From positions 1 to 64,000 of the forward strand of contig NZ_JADMKT010000064.1 in the NCBI RefSeq assembly GCF_016786255.1: a stretch of DNA of 64,000 nucleotides, written 5' to 3'. The notes under the pieces are model-generated. The model saw only the letters and a list, made by a program, of their open reading frames with translations. It was not told where the DNA came from and ran no database searches. Positions 52,001 to 58,990 of the stretch are shown here, piece after piece; positions within the stretch are counted from its first letter, which is position 1; the number at the start of each line of letters is the position of its first letter. Source of the stretch: Robertkochia sediminum (GTDB taxonomy: Bacteria; Bacteroidota; Bacteroidia; Flavobacteriales; Flavobacteriaceae). A program made the position numbers and the translations under genes.

Positions 52001-53600
52001 GGTTATTATCAGTCCCTATTTCCCTACAGAAATAGCGGCATCGGGCATGCGATCGGCGAACTATGAATTCTCAGTTGATCAAATGGTTGAGGGTAGCCTG
52101 AAGGCCGACCTCACCCTTTACTTAGATGTCATCGGAGATGTCATGGATGGTGTTGAGGGGATGATCCGAGCACCATGGGGCTGTTTTGAACAGGTCTCTT
52201 CAAGCACCTACCCCAATATCCTGGTACTTAAATACCTGAGGACTTCGGGAAAAAGCAACCCTGAAATAGAGAAAAAGGCCCTGGGCTTTATTAAAAAGGG
52301 GTATACAAAACTAGCTGGTTATGAAACCAGAAAAAATGGTTTCGAATGGTATGGAAATACCCCACCTCATGAAGCCTTATCGGCATATGGGCTTATGGAA
52401 TTCACCGAAATGAAGGAGGTGTATGATGGGGTAAGTCAGCCGATGATCAAACGAACCATCGAATTTTTATTAAGCCGCAGAGACGGAAAAGGCGGATTTA
52501 AACAAAACCGGGGGAAATACGGATTTTCCGCAGCTCCCGAAAACGTGAACAATGCCTATATCGTATACGCCATAAGTGAATCGGGTGTAGATGTGGACAT
52601 TGACTCCGAATACCAATATAATTACGAGCAGGCTTTAAAAGATAAAGACGCTTACAGAATGGCCTTGATGACGTGCGCCAGTTACAACCTCAATAAGGAG
52701 GAAAATGCCATTATTCTGACCGAGAAGCTTAAGGAAACCATTACAACCTTTGGTTTTGCCGATCTACCGGTAGAGCATACCATTACCCGCTCATACTGGA
52801 ATTCCAAAAACGTGGAAACCGCTGCCTTTACTCTATTGGCATTAATGAAACAGGAGGTGCCGGATATGGCATCGATCACTTCCGGGATCGAATATTTAAT
52901 GACACAAAGAAAAAACGGTCGTTTTGGATCTACTCAGGCCACCTCCATGGTTTTAAAAGTACTTATCGAATACCAAAAATATCAGAATGAACTCTTTAAT
53001 GGTTCAAACCAAACGGTTGAGCTCACCATCAATGGAGAGACGTTAAGCAAGGCCCTGAAGATCACCGAGGATGGTAAGATCCATATTTCAGGGCTGGAAC
53101 AGTTCATTACGGAAGGCCAGCAGGAATTCGGGCTAAAATTAAGCGATAAAGAAACCACCATCCCGTATACCTTAAATGTTTCTTATGACAGCTATCTACC
53201 CGACTCGTCAGAGGCCTGTCCTCTAAAAATGGAAACCGTCATTACAGGAAAAACTTACCAGGTGGGTGATAATGTCAGAATGAATATTGCTATTACAAAC
53301 GAAAGTAAAGACCCTCTGGGGATGGTCACTGCGATCATCGGCATCCCTTCCGGTACCACGGCGCAACCCTGGCAACTGAAAGAACTGTTAGAAGAAGAAC
53401 AGGTAGCCTACTATGAAATATTTGATAACTACCTGGTGTTTTACTGGCGATCCATGCAGACCGAGGAGAATAAAACGATCAACCTGGACCTGAAAGCAGA
53501 TATACCCGGACAATACCAGGCACCGGCAAGTACCATTTACCTTTATTACGGGGATGAGCACAAGAGCTGGATCCCAGGAAATTCTGTAGAGATAAAATAG
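49023..53600 (+). CDS. Alpha-2-macroglobulin-like protein with thioester motif and embedded SusC-type plug domain
   Basis: The 1525-residue secreted protein has a signal peptide (to about 27) and macroglobulin domains from the N terminus (ETIWFKSYIVNADN...). A carboxypeptidase-regulatory-like domain follows near 537-600. Residues 650-785 form a SusC-type plug: LDEIVVVGYS (TonB-box-like), LQGRVAGVQIVNEAGTPGN, VRVRGINSLSGNNQPLIIVDG, VDQVTVLKNAAAQALYGSAATNGVIVVTTK. The macroglobulin core resumes (TIYWNPVVQTDENG...) and the thioester domain holds WGCFEQ with C1054, the bacterial CxEQ motif. A C-terminal macroglobulin-like domain ends the protein. Bacterial alpha-2-macroglobulins trap proteases by thioester linkage. 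Joining such a trap to a TonB plug, next to a plugless barrel, suggests uptake of captured protein or peptide, which is inference. No frameshift is seen. Confidence 0.88.
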   Translation: MKSFVFNRTSAVILLFLATFISLNTRGQSEPTVGEWSEKIYTHTDRPFYFPGETIWFKSYIVNADNTASGIGEIMYTQLIAPDGSTVKTFRSAITQGYSYGQINIGKDWIGGIYKLRSFTNWMRNQGEESFFTKEITIQKAVKPNLLLHLDFEKESYGPLSNVSGSFEAKDLKNNPITDTPISYTVAVQGVEVIKEKVSTDENGKAEITFCLPANLQSRDVVLNIVIAHKGSNESISRSIPVVLDNIDLQFLPEGGKIVADAINRIAFKAVDEFGKPADVEGEIFDKEGNQITTFKSFHDGMGAFKMDPDHDQKYYALITAPFRSEKKILLPEVHKEGVSLRVETDSLLTRVRVHSTLNRLLFLEIANANGVLERESIAKGQDLLEIDTSDLPVGITRFRISDDFGTPLSERLVFLNAHRQLKVTLELDKKIYQTREKVHVTVTSKDIHDEPVPANLSVAVVDNKLLSFADDKQDHILSSLLLTSELQGKIHEPDFYFNPEEELSYEALDYVMLTHGWRNYILNPVSLSKALFKPERLAVQSGKIVDQKGNPVIADLLLFDQSGRKVLVFKTDDRGRYSFKYDKSNLLILIAYTADGRKLRITEEEKVKGYTSSRATGPKAKTKDPDNPLLKYNKGTEETIKKKATASLSLNSDSQNLDEIVVVGYSAESRSKLTGASVTMINSSELELESSLGNALQGRVAGVQIVNEAGTPGNTTAVRVRGINSLSGNNQPLIIVDGTPYPLETLEDISAHQVDQVTVLKNAAAQALYGSAATNGVIVVTTKNNSYWRNNWRKKKLNNAKYNNYAIKTFYNRSVTDFDMARQFYMPKYEGEKLPEERNDFRQTIYWNPVVQTDENGIADFEFYNSDAITSFEIITEGVGYNGLAGRVKRSYATKKLLNTDFKLPNYMALNDTISLPVTINNESDESITVNLELEFPEEIKIVDAPENELIIPARGSAVRNVVIIPQRKLETGSLTIRAKAGEMTDIVEKETVIISPYFPTEIAASGMRSANYEFSVDQMVEGSLKADLTLYLDVIGDVMDGVEGMIRAPWGCFEQVSSSTYPNILVLKYLRTSGKSNPEIEKKALGFIKKGYTKLAGYETRKNGFEWYGNTPPHEALSAYGLMEFTEMKEVYDGVSQPMIKRTIEFLLSRRDGKGGFKQNRGKYGFSAAPENVNNAYIVYAISESGVDVDIDSEYQYNYEQALKDKDAYRMALMTCASYNLNKEENAIILTEKLKETITTFGFADLPVEHTITRSYWNSKNVETAAFTLLALMKQEVPDMASITSGIEYLMTQRKNGRFGSTQATSMVLKVLIEYQKYQNELFNGSNQTVELTINGETLSKALKITEDGKIHISGLEQFITEGQQEFGLKLSDKETTIPYTLNVSYDSYLPDSSEACPLKMETVITGKTYQVGDNVRMNIAITNESKDPLGMVTAIIGIPSGTTAQPWQLKELLEEEQVAYYEIFDNYLVFYWRSMQTEENKTINLDLKADIPGQYQAPASTIYLYYGDEHKSWIPGNSVEIK

Positions 53601-53644
53601 AATTCAGTATCCTGCAATACAAGAAAGGCCATACGCTTGTAAAA

Positions 53645-53965
53645 GCAAGCACAGGATTAGAGATCCTGAACAAACTCCCTGATGCAAATAGAAAACAACA
53701 AGACGGCCTCCGCCGTCTTGTTGTTTTTTTATTCCCCCTTCGCTTACAAGTGCAAGCACAGGATTAGAGATCCTGAATAAACTCCCTGATGCAAATAGAA
53801 AACCCAAGACGGCCTCCGCCGTCTTGTTGTTTTTTTTATTCCCCCTTCGCTTACAAGTGCAAGCACAGGATTAGAGATCCTGAATAAACTCCCTGATGCA
53901 AATAGAAAACCCAAGACGGCCTCCGCCGTCTTGTTGTTTTTTTTATTCCCCCTTCGCTTACAAGT
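53645..53965. repeat. Three 107-bp tandem repeats with terminator hairpins
   Basis: Units begin at 53645, 53752 and 53859, with the first bases of a fourth at 53966. Each carries CAAGACGGC-CTCC-GCCGTCTTG followed by a T run (a terminator on the plus strand; first hairpin 53699-53720), and a small CAGGA-TTAGAGA-TCCTG hairpin with T-arm-like dimensions. Units 2 and 3 are nearly identical. They follow the macroglobulin gene and precede tRNA-Arg on the other strand. Tandem duplication beside a tRNA is the likely origin; no protein is encoded. Confidence 0.85.
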
Positions 53966-53990
53966 GCAAGCACTTGACGCTTGGGGGAAT

Positions 53991-54020
53991 AAAAAAACCC
54001 ATCGCTTACACGATGGGTTT
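53991..54020 (-). terminator. Terminator of tRNA-Arg
   Basis: AAACCCATCG and CGATGGGTTT form a stem with a six-base loop, and on the minus strand a T7 run follows. It lies 11 bases past the tRNA 3' end. Confidence 0.75.
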
Positions 54021-54031
54021 TCTGCTTGATG

Positions 54032-54105
54032 TGACCTCGACAGGATTCAAACCTGTAACCTTCTGAGCCGTAATCAGATGCGCTATTCAGTTGCGCCACG
54101 AGGCC
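54032..54105 (-). tRNA. tRNA-Arg (anticodon ACG)
   Basis: The minus-strand sequence folds as a cloverleaf of 74 nt. The acceptor stem is GGCCTCG with CGAGGTC, the anticodon arm CTGA-TTACGGC-TCAG gives anticodon ACG, and the T arm is CAGGTTTGAATCCTG. The ACG anticodon reads CGU (and, as inosine, CGC/CGA) arginine codons. The 3' CCA is not encoded. Confidence 0.92.
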
Positions 54106-54287
54106 TTTAAAAATCACATCTACTGAACTGCAAATGCGGGTGCAAATATAATGTTTTTCTTTTCTTTTTTCCAAAGGGAAAATCAATTTTTTTACGCCTT
54201 TTTTCGTTTTAAACCCTCAGTCTCCTCTTTATCAGTAGTTTCCTCATTCTTATAACAAACATCATGTTCCATCCTTTTTCAAATATG

Positions 54288-54295
54288 TAAATTTG
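54288..54295 (+). promoter_or_regulatory. -7 promoter box TAAATTTG of the YeeE operon
   Basis: TAAATTTG matches TANNTTTG and lies 24 bases before the ATG of the first permease gene. No TGTNAC dyad was found upstream of this operon. Confidence 0.5.
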
Positions 54296-54319
54296 TAGAA
54301 ACTAAATACCATTTTATTT

Positions 54320-54880
54320 ATGGAAGCAATATTAGAACCGTGGCCATGGTACGTTGCCGGGCCATTGATCGCCCTGACCATGTTCTTACTCCTTTGGTTC
54401 GGGAAAGAATTCGGAATGTCGGCCAACCTCAGAACCATGTGTTCTGCTGTCGGAGCCGGAAAAAAAGTAAAGTTCTTTGATTTCGACTGGAAATCGCAAA
54501 CCTGGAACCTCGTGATCGTGCTCGGGGCTATTATCGGGGGCTACATTGCCGTTACATACCTGTCGAACCCCATTGACATAGACCTCAACCCAAATACCGT
54601 AGCCACCCTGGAATCTTACGGTTGGGATAATGTTGGAAAAAGCCTGGTACCACCCGAAGTATTTGACCTTACCGGTGCCGATGCCTTTAAAAGCATGGCT
54701 ATCCTGGTGATCGCCGGATTCCTCGTTGGCTTCGGAGCCCGCTACGCCGGAGGTTGTACCTCAGGACATGCTATTTCCGGGATCAGTAACCTGCAGTTAC
54801 CTTCCCTGGTAGCCGTTATCGGATTTTTTATCGGTGGTCTGATCATGACCTTTTTCATCATCCCTCTAATTTTTGGTTAA
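54320..54880 (+). CDS. YeeE/YedE-family transporter, first half
   Basis: The 186-residue membrane protein belongs to the YeeE/YedE (TsuA-like) family, members of which import thiosulfate. It has about five hydrophobic segments and the conserved Cys-containing motif GFGARYAGGCTSGHAISGISNL in its C-terminal part, where the family's transport Cys sits. It is shorter than full YeeE and pairs with the next gene, which supplies a second unit. The operon continues with TauE, MBL-rhodanese and DUF2892 genes. Confidence 0.9.
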   Translation: MEAILEPWPWYVAGPLIALTMFLLLWFGKEFGMSANLRTMCSAVGAGKKVKFFDFDWKSQTWNLVIVLGAIIGGYIAVTYLSNPIDIDLNPNTVATLESYGWDNVGKSLVPPEVFDLTGADAFKSMAILVIAGFLVGFGARYAGGCTSGHAISGISNLQLPSLVAVIGFFIGGLIMTFFIIPLIFG

Positions 54881-54881
54881 T

Positions 54882-55295
54882 ATGAAGTATTTAAAATTCT
54901 TACTCGTCGGTATATTCTTCGGTATCATCATGGTAAAATCGGAAGCCGTTTCCTGGTACCGCATCTTTGAAATGTTCCGTTTTGAATCCTTCCATATGTA
55001 TGGCATCATCGGCTCGGCAGTGATCCTCGGGGTCATTATCGTTGCCCTGATCAAAAAGTCAGGTATGCATTCTATAGAAGGAAACGCGATAACCTTCAAT
55101 CCTAAAGACAAAACATGGCCGCGATACATCATCGGAGGAACATTTTTCGGACTCGGATGGGCGCTCGCAGGTGCTTGCCCCGGCCCTATGTATGTACTGC
55201 TCGGATCCGGGGTGTTTTCCATCCTGTTGGTGATCGCCGGATCCCTGATTGGGACCTATGTTTACGGATTGCTTAGAGATAAACTTCCTCATTAA
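54882..55295 (+). CDS. YeeE/YedE-family (DUF6691-type) transporter, second half
   Basis: The 137-residue membrane protein (ATG at 54882, MKYLKFLLVG) has the second YeeE-type Cys motif GLGWALAGACPGPMYVLLGSG. ATG is preferred over an earlier TTG that would overlap the previous gene. Two half-size YeeE proteins encoded side by side probably act as a pair to move a sulfur compound such as thiosulfate or sulfide-derived sulfur into the cell. Its stop overlaps the TauE start. Confidence 0.88.
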   Translation: MKYLKFLLVGIFFGIIMVKSEAVSWYRIFEMFRFESFHMYGIIGSAVILGVIIVALIKKSGMHSIEGNAITFNPKDKTWPRYIIGGTFFGLGWALAGACPGPMYVLLGSGVFSILLVIAGSLIGTYVYGLLRDKLPH

Positions 55296-56095
55296 TGGGG
55301 TATGAAGATCTACTGGGGTACGGTGGTGCCCTGGCAATAGGTATGATCATTGGTTTATTAGGGGGCGGTGGGTCCATACTTACCGTACCCCTTCTTGTTT
55401 ACCTGTTGCATTTCAATCCGGTTACGGCTACCGCCTATTCCCTTTTTGTGGTGGGGATCTCTTCCCTTTTCGGTACGGTTCAAAAATACCGCAAGGGCCT
55501 GGTAGATATAAAGACCGGACTCGCATTTTGCTTTCCTTCCTTTATGGCAGTATACCTCTCCCGAAGATACCTGGTACCCTACCTGCCTGAAACCATCGTT
55601 GACCTGCCCGGATTTACCATGTCTAAAGAAATGCTCATCATGGTGTTCTTTGCGGCGGTCATGTTCCTGGCTTCCCTGTCGATGATCCGCAATAAAAAGC
55701 CCAGCGCTAATACCTACGAGCATGAACGACAGCCCTATTATATGACCTTTATCCAGGGATTGGTGATCGGGGTGATCACCGGATTCATCGGAGCCGGTGG
55801 CGGATTTCTCTATGTTCCTGCCCTGGCGCTTTGGGCAAAACTCCCTATAAAAACTGCTGTGGGCACCTCCCTGGTGATCGTGACCATTAATTCGCTGGTG
55901 GGATTCTCGGGAGATATGCAAACCCTCTCTATTGCCTGGGATTTTCTATTGCGCTTTTCTGCCTTCACCATTACCGGAACCCTTATCGGAGGCATGCTCT
56001 CCCAGTATGTTCCGGCTCAGAGTCTCAAAAAAGCCTTTGGCGTGCTCATATTGCTCATGAGCTTCTTTATTATTGGTAAGGAAGTGCTCAACTAG
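55295..56095 (+). CDS. TauE/SafE-family anion transporter
   Basis: The 266-residue membrane protein has the two-fold TauE/SafE pattern: GMIIGLLGGGGSILTVPLLVYLLHFNPVTATAYSLFVVG near the N terminus and GVITGFIGAGGGFLYVPALALWAKLPIKTAVGTSLVIV in the second half. Family members export sulfite or sulfoacetate or move related anions. It starts inside the stop of the preceding permease gene. With an MBL-rhodanese protein next to it, a sulfite-export role is plausible, since persulfide dioxygenases release sulfite. Confidence 0.9.
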   Translation: MGYEDLLGYGGALAIGMIIGLLGGGGSILTVPLLVYLLHFNPVTATAYSLFVVGISSLFGTVQKYRKGLVDIKTGLAFCFPSFMAVYLSRRYLVPYLPETIVDLPGFTMSKEMLIMVFFAAVMFLASLSMIRNKKPSANTYEHERQPYYMTFIQGLVIGVITGFIGAGGGFLYVPALALWAKLPIKTAVGTSLVIVTINSLVGFSGDMQTLSIAWDFLLRFSAFTITGTLIGGMLSQYVPAQSLKKAFGVLILLMSFFIIGKEVLN

Positions 56096-56137
56096 CCGTC
56101 TAACATTCCAGTTACATCATCGATTATTGGAATTTAG

Positions 56138-56145
56138 TATATTTG
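56138..56145 (+). promoter_or_regulatory. -7 promoter box TATATTTG before MBL-rhodanese gene
   Basis: TATATTTG matches TANNTTTG, 16 bases before ATG 56161. It suggests an extra internal promoter for the MBL-rhodanese gene and supports starting translation at 56161 rather than at the TTG at 56143, which overlaps the box. Confidence 0.4.
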
Positions 56146-56160
56146 GCAAAAATGCAGCAT

Positions 56161-57567
56161 ATGAAAATAGAACAGATCTACACCGGATGCCTTTCTCAAG
56201 GTGCCTATTATATCGAATCTGAAGGGGAAGCAGCGATCATTGACCCGCTGAGAGAAACCACTCCCTACCTTGAGCGCGCAAAGGTTGAAGGCGCAACCAT
56301 CAAATACGTATTCGAAACCCACTTTCACGCCGATTTCGTTTCAGGACACCTCGACCTGGCAAAGAAGACCGGAGCAACGATCGTTTACGGCCCCGATGCC
56401 GAAACTTCCTATAAAACATACAACGCCAAAGACGGGGAGACCTTCCAACTCGGAAAGGTCACCATCAAGGCGCTGCATACCCCGGGACATACCCTGGAGT
56501 CTACCACCTACCTGCTGATCGATGAGAACGGAAAGAACCACGCCATTTTCACCGGAGACACCCTATTCTTAGGTGATGTAGGACGTCCTGATCTTGCGAT
56601 CAAATCGACCCTCACCAAAGAAGATCTGGCAGGAATGCTTTTCCATTCGCTACGCGATAAGATCATGCCTCTTGAAGACGAGGTGATCGTTTATCCTGCA
56701 CACGGTGCCGGATCGGCTTGTGGTAAGAACCTCAGCAGTGAGACCGTGGATACCCTTGGTAATCAAAAGGCTACGAACTACGCACTGAGAGCAGATATGA
56801 CCAAAGAGGAATTTGTTGCCGAAGTACTCGACGGTATCCTTCCTCCACCGCAATACTTTGCCAAAAACGCCATGCTCAACAAGCAGGGTTACACCTCTTT
56901 TGACGATGTGCTCAAAAAAGGAAACGCTCCACTCGGTGCCGATGCCTTTGAAGCGATGGCCGAGCACGAAAGCGCCCTGGTGCTCGATGTGCGTTCACCC
57001 CAGGATTTTGCTGAAGAACACATCCCAAATTCGATGTTCATCGGCCTGGATAACTCCTTTGCCCCATGGGTAGGAGCGCTTATTGCCGATCTTAATCAGC
57101 CAATCCTCCTGGTAGTTCCTGAAGGAAGAGAGCAGGAAGCCGTAACCCGCCTTTCACGTGTGGGATACGACAACGCCCTGGGTTACCTTCAGGGAGGTAT
57201 GATGGCCTGGAAGCGCGCAGGGAAGCCTACGTCTACCCTTCGTTCTATCAGTGCGCACATCTTTGAAAAGGAATACGATGGAGAAACAACCATCCTCGAT
57301 GTTCGCAGACCCGGAGAGTATGCGTCAGAACACCTTGAAGATGCTGTTTCCCTACCGCTGGATTACCTACAGGAAAAAATGGATACCCTCGATAAAGACA
57401 AACCGTATTACGTACACTGTGCCGGTGGTTACCGCTCGGTGATCGCTGCCTCTATCATGATCCCGGCAGGATTTAAAAATCTTACCGATGTGGCGGGAGG
57501 ATACGGAGCCATACAGGAAACAGACCTGAAGCGCACCGACTATGTTTGTCCGAGTACCCTAAAATAA
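56161..57567 (+). CDS. MBL-fold hydrolase fused to two rhodanese domains (paralogue 2)
   Basis: The 468-residue protein (ATG at 56161, MKIEQIYTGCLSQGAYYI; a second ATG lies nine bases earlier) has the same plan as the protein at 2536. The MBL domain shows FETHFHADFVSGHL and TGDTLFLGDVGRPD. Two rhodanese domains follow, the first without Cys (LVVPEGREQEAV), the second with HCAGGYRS. Persulfide oxidation and sulfur transfer are expected. It differs from its paralogue in sequence and neighbours: this copy lies with sulfur transporters, the other with peroxiredoxin and cytochrome bd. Confidence 0.88.
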   Translation: MKIEQIYTGCLSQGAYYIESEGEAAIIDPLRETTPYLERAKVEGATIKYVFETHFHADFVSGHLDLAKKTGATIVYGPDAETSYKTYNAKDGETFQLGKVTIKALHTPGHTLESTTYLLIDENGKNHAIFTGDTLFLGDVGRPDLAIKSTLTKEDLAGMLFHSLRDKIMPLEDEVIVYPAHGAGSACGKNLSSETVDTLGNQKATNYALRADMTKEEFVAEVLDGILPPPQYFAKNAMLNKQGYTSFDDVLKKGNAPLGADAFEAMAEHESALVLDVRSPQDFAEEHIPNSMFIGLDNSFAPWVGALIADLNQPILLVVPEGREQEAVTRLSRVGYDNALGYLQGGMMAWKRAGKPTSTLRSISAHIFEKEYDGETTILDVRRPGEYASEHLEDAVSLPLDYLQEKMDTLDKDKPYYVHCAGGYRSVIAASIMIPAGFKNLTDVAGGYGAIQETDLKRTDYVCPSTLK

Positions 57568-57578
57568 TTGCAGCGACA

Positions 57579-57791
57579 ATGGCACTCAGAAAGAATATGG
57601 GACAGAGAGATAAGCTCATACGGGTGGTGATCGCCTTTGTGATCGCTATGCTCTATTATTACAACATCATAAGCGGATACCTCGGTATCGCCTTTATGAT
57701 CGTCGCCATTGTGCTATTGCTCACCAGCTTGTTCCGGTTTTGTCCGGTATACGGGATCCTGGGTAAAGATACCCGGGAAGACAAGAACTAA
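57579..57791 (+). CDS. DUF2892 (YgaP transmembrane-like) small membrane protein
   Basis: The 70-residue protein (ATG at 57579, MALRKNMGQRDKLIRVV) has two hydrophobic segments and ends in FRFCPVYGILGKDTREDKN, the DUF2892 pattern found at the C terminus of the rhodanese protein YgaP. It lies 11 bases after the MBL-rhodanese gene, so it may anchor or assist that enzyme. A TTG start would overlap the preceding gene. Confidence 0.85.
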   Translation: MALRKNMGQRDKLIRVVIAFVIAMLYYYNIISGYLGIAFMIVAIVLLLTSLFRFCPVYGILGKDTREDKN

Positions 57792-57793
57792 AA

Positions 57794-57823
57794 AAAGGGA
57801 GTGCTTATCGCACTCCCTTTTTG
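57794..57823 (+). terminator. Terminator of the YeeE-MBL-DUF2892 operon
   Basis: AAAGGGAGTGC and GCACTCCCTTT form a perfect 11-bp stem with a five-base loop, followed by TTTTGTTTT. It ends the plus-strand operon and could also serve the convergent clpS gene. Confidence 0.85.
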
Positions 57824-57852
57824 TTTTATGGTTCCTTGTCCATACGATCGCA

Positions 57853-58128
57853 TTACACGATCTCGGCACTCAGTCCTTCATCCAGTAATTTTTCGCACCG
57901 CGGACGCAGATCTTCATAAGAACCGGTCTTAACGGTACACTTACCCTTATAATGAACAATCAGGGAACACTGCTCGGCCTGAAGTGGCGTATGATCACAC
58001 GCAATGATGAGGGTTTCGATCACATGATCAAAGGTATTTACATCATCATTGTAAAGTACGATCTCATTCTCTTTCTTCACATCCTCCTCCAGCAACAGCT
58101 CTTCGGAGACCTTTTCTTTCGTACTCAT
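57853..58128 (-). CDS. clpS: ATP-dependent Clp protease adaptor ClpS
   Basis: ClpS delivers N-degron proteins to ClpAP. The 91-residue protein (ATG at 58128, MSTKEKVSEE) has the core ENEIVLYNDDVNTFDHVIETLIIACDHTPLQAEQCSLIVHYKGKC. The Asn-Asp-Asp and hydrophobic residues form the N-degron pocket. It lies downstream of prmA on the same strand. Confidence 0.93.
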   Translation of the reverse strand: MSTKEKVSEELLLEEDVKKENEIVLYNDDVNTFDHVIETLIIACDHTPLQAEQCSLIVHYKGKCTVKTGSYEDLRPRCEKLLDEGLSAEIV

Positions 58129-58144
58129 AATCAATGTATTTCTA

Positions 58145-58978
58145 CTAATTTAAAAATTTTAGGGCAACCCAAAGATTCTTTTCCAGTTTTTGACCAAACT
58201 TTAACCCGAGCGATTCACATTTCTCACGGATCATAGGGATATCTCCTTCATAGAATCCGCTAAGCAGTAACACCCCTCCCTTACGCAGGCAGGAAACGTA
58301 AACCGGCAGGTCTGCTAACAGGATATTTCGGTTGATATTGGCGATAATCACATCGTACTCCCTCCCGGGAAGCAGGGATGCATCACCTTCAAAAACACGG
58401 ATATGGTTGCATGCATTTCGCGCTGCATTCTCTACGGAATTCTCATAGCACCAGCGATCGATATCTATGGCATCGACAGCCTTAGCGCCTTCCTTTTCGG
58501 CCAGGATCGCCAATACGCCCGTTCCACACCCCATGTCGAGGACTTCCTTCCCCTTCAGGTCGGTATCCATAAGGTGCTGGATCATCATATGGGTAGTTTC
58601 GTGGTGTCCGGTACCAAAGCTCATCTTTGGCTCGATCACGATATCGTATTGGGTATCGCCTTCAGGATGAAAAGGGGCGCGAACGGTACACTTCCCGTCT
58701 ACCACAATGGGATCGAAATTCTTCTCCCACTCTTCATTCCAGTTTACCTGGGCCACCTCCTTTTGGGTGTGGCTTATCGTTACATCAGGCATCTCCGGGG
58801 TGTAGAGTCCGTCGAGCAGGGTTTCGTTCCACAGGTCTTTTTGGATATAGGCTAAAAGCCCATCTTCCTCTTCCATGAAACTTTCAAAACCTACCTCACC
58901 TAACTCCGCCATCAGGAGATCCGCAAAGGGATCCCTGGGAGCTACCTTAAACTGAAACTCCAGGTATATTGCAGACAT
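58145..58978 (-). CDS. prmA: Ribosomal protein L11 methyltransferase PrmA
   Basis: The 277-residue SAM-dependent methyltransferase trimethylates ribosomal protein L11. The nucleotide-binding motif LDMGCGTGVLAILAEKEGAKAVDAIDID and IIANINRNILLADLP are present, after an N-terminal substrate-recognition domain. It lies between tpiA and clpS, an order common in Flavobacteriia. Confidence 0.94.
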   Translation of the reverse strand: MSAIYLEFQFKVAPRDPFADLLMAELGEVGFESFMEEEDGLLAYIQKDLWNETLLDGLYTPEMPDVTISHTQKEVAQVNWNEEWEKNFDPIVVDGKCTVRAPFHPEGDTQYDIVIEPKMSFGTGHHETTHMMIQHLMDTDLKGKEVLDMGCGTGVLAILAEKEGAKAVDAIDIDRWCYENSVENAARNACNHIRVFEGDASLLPGREYDVIIANINRNILLADLPVYVSCLRKGGVLLLSGFYEGDIPMIREKCESLGLKFGQKLEKNLWVALKFLN

Positions 58979-58990
58979 GCTTTTCTAAAA

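Noticed and set aside
49023-53600. Assembly error joining a TonB receptor to a macroglobulin gene
   Set aside because: The frame is open for 1525 codons, macroglobulin domains continue on both sides of the plug, and the neighbouring barrel lacks exactly this domain, so an artificial join is unlikely.
53645-53965. CRISPR array
   Set aside because: The 107-bp units are nearly identical throughout, with no unique spacers between short repeats and no cas genes.
53604-54186. Minus-strand open frames over the tandem repeats and tRNA-Arg
   Set aside because: They translate terminator hairpins and the tRNA itself, the 107-base period breaks the frame, and no start signal or homology is seen, so they are artefacts.
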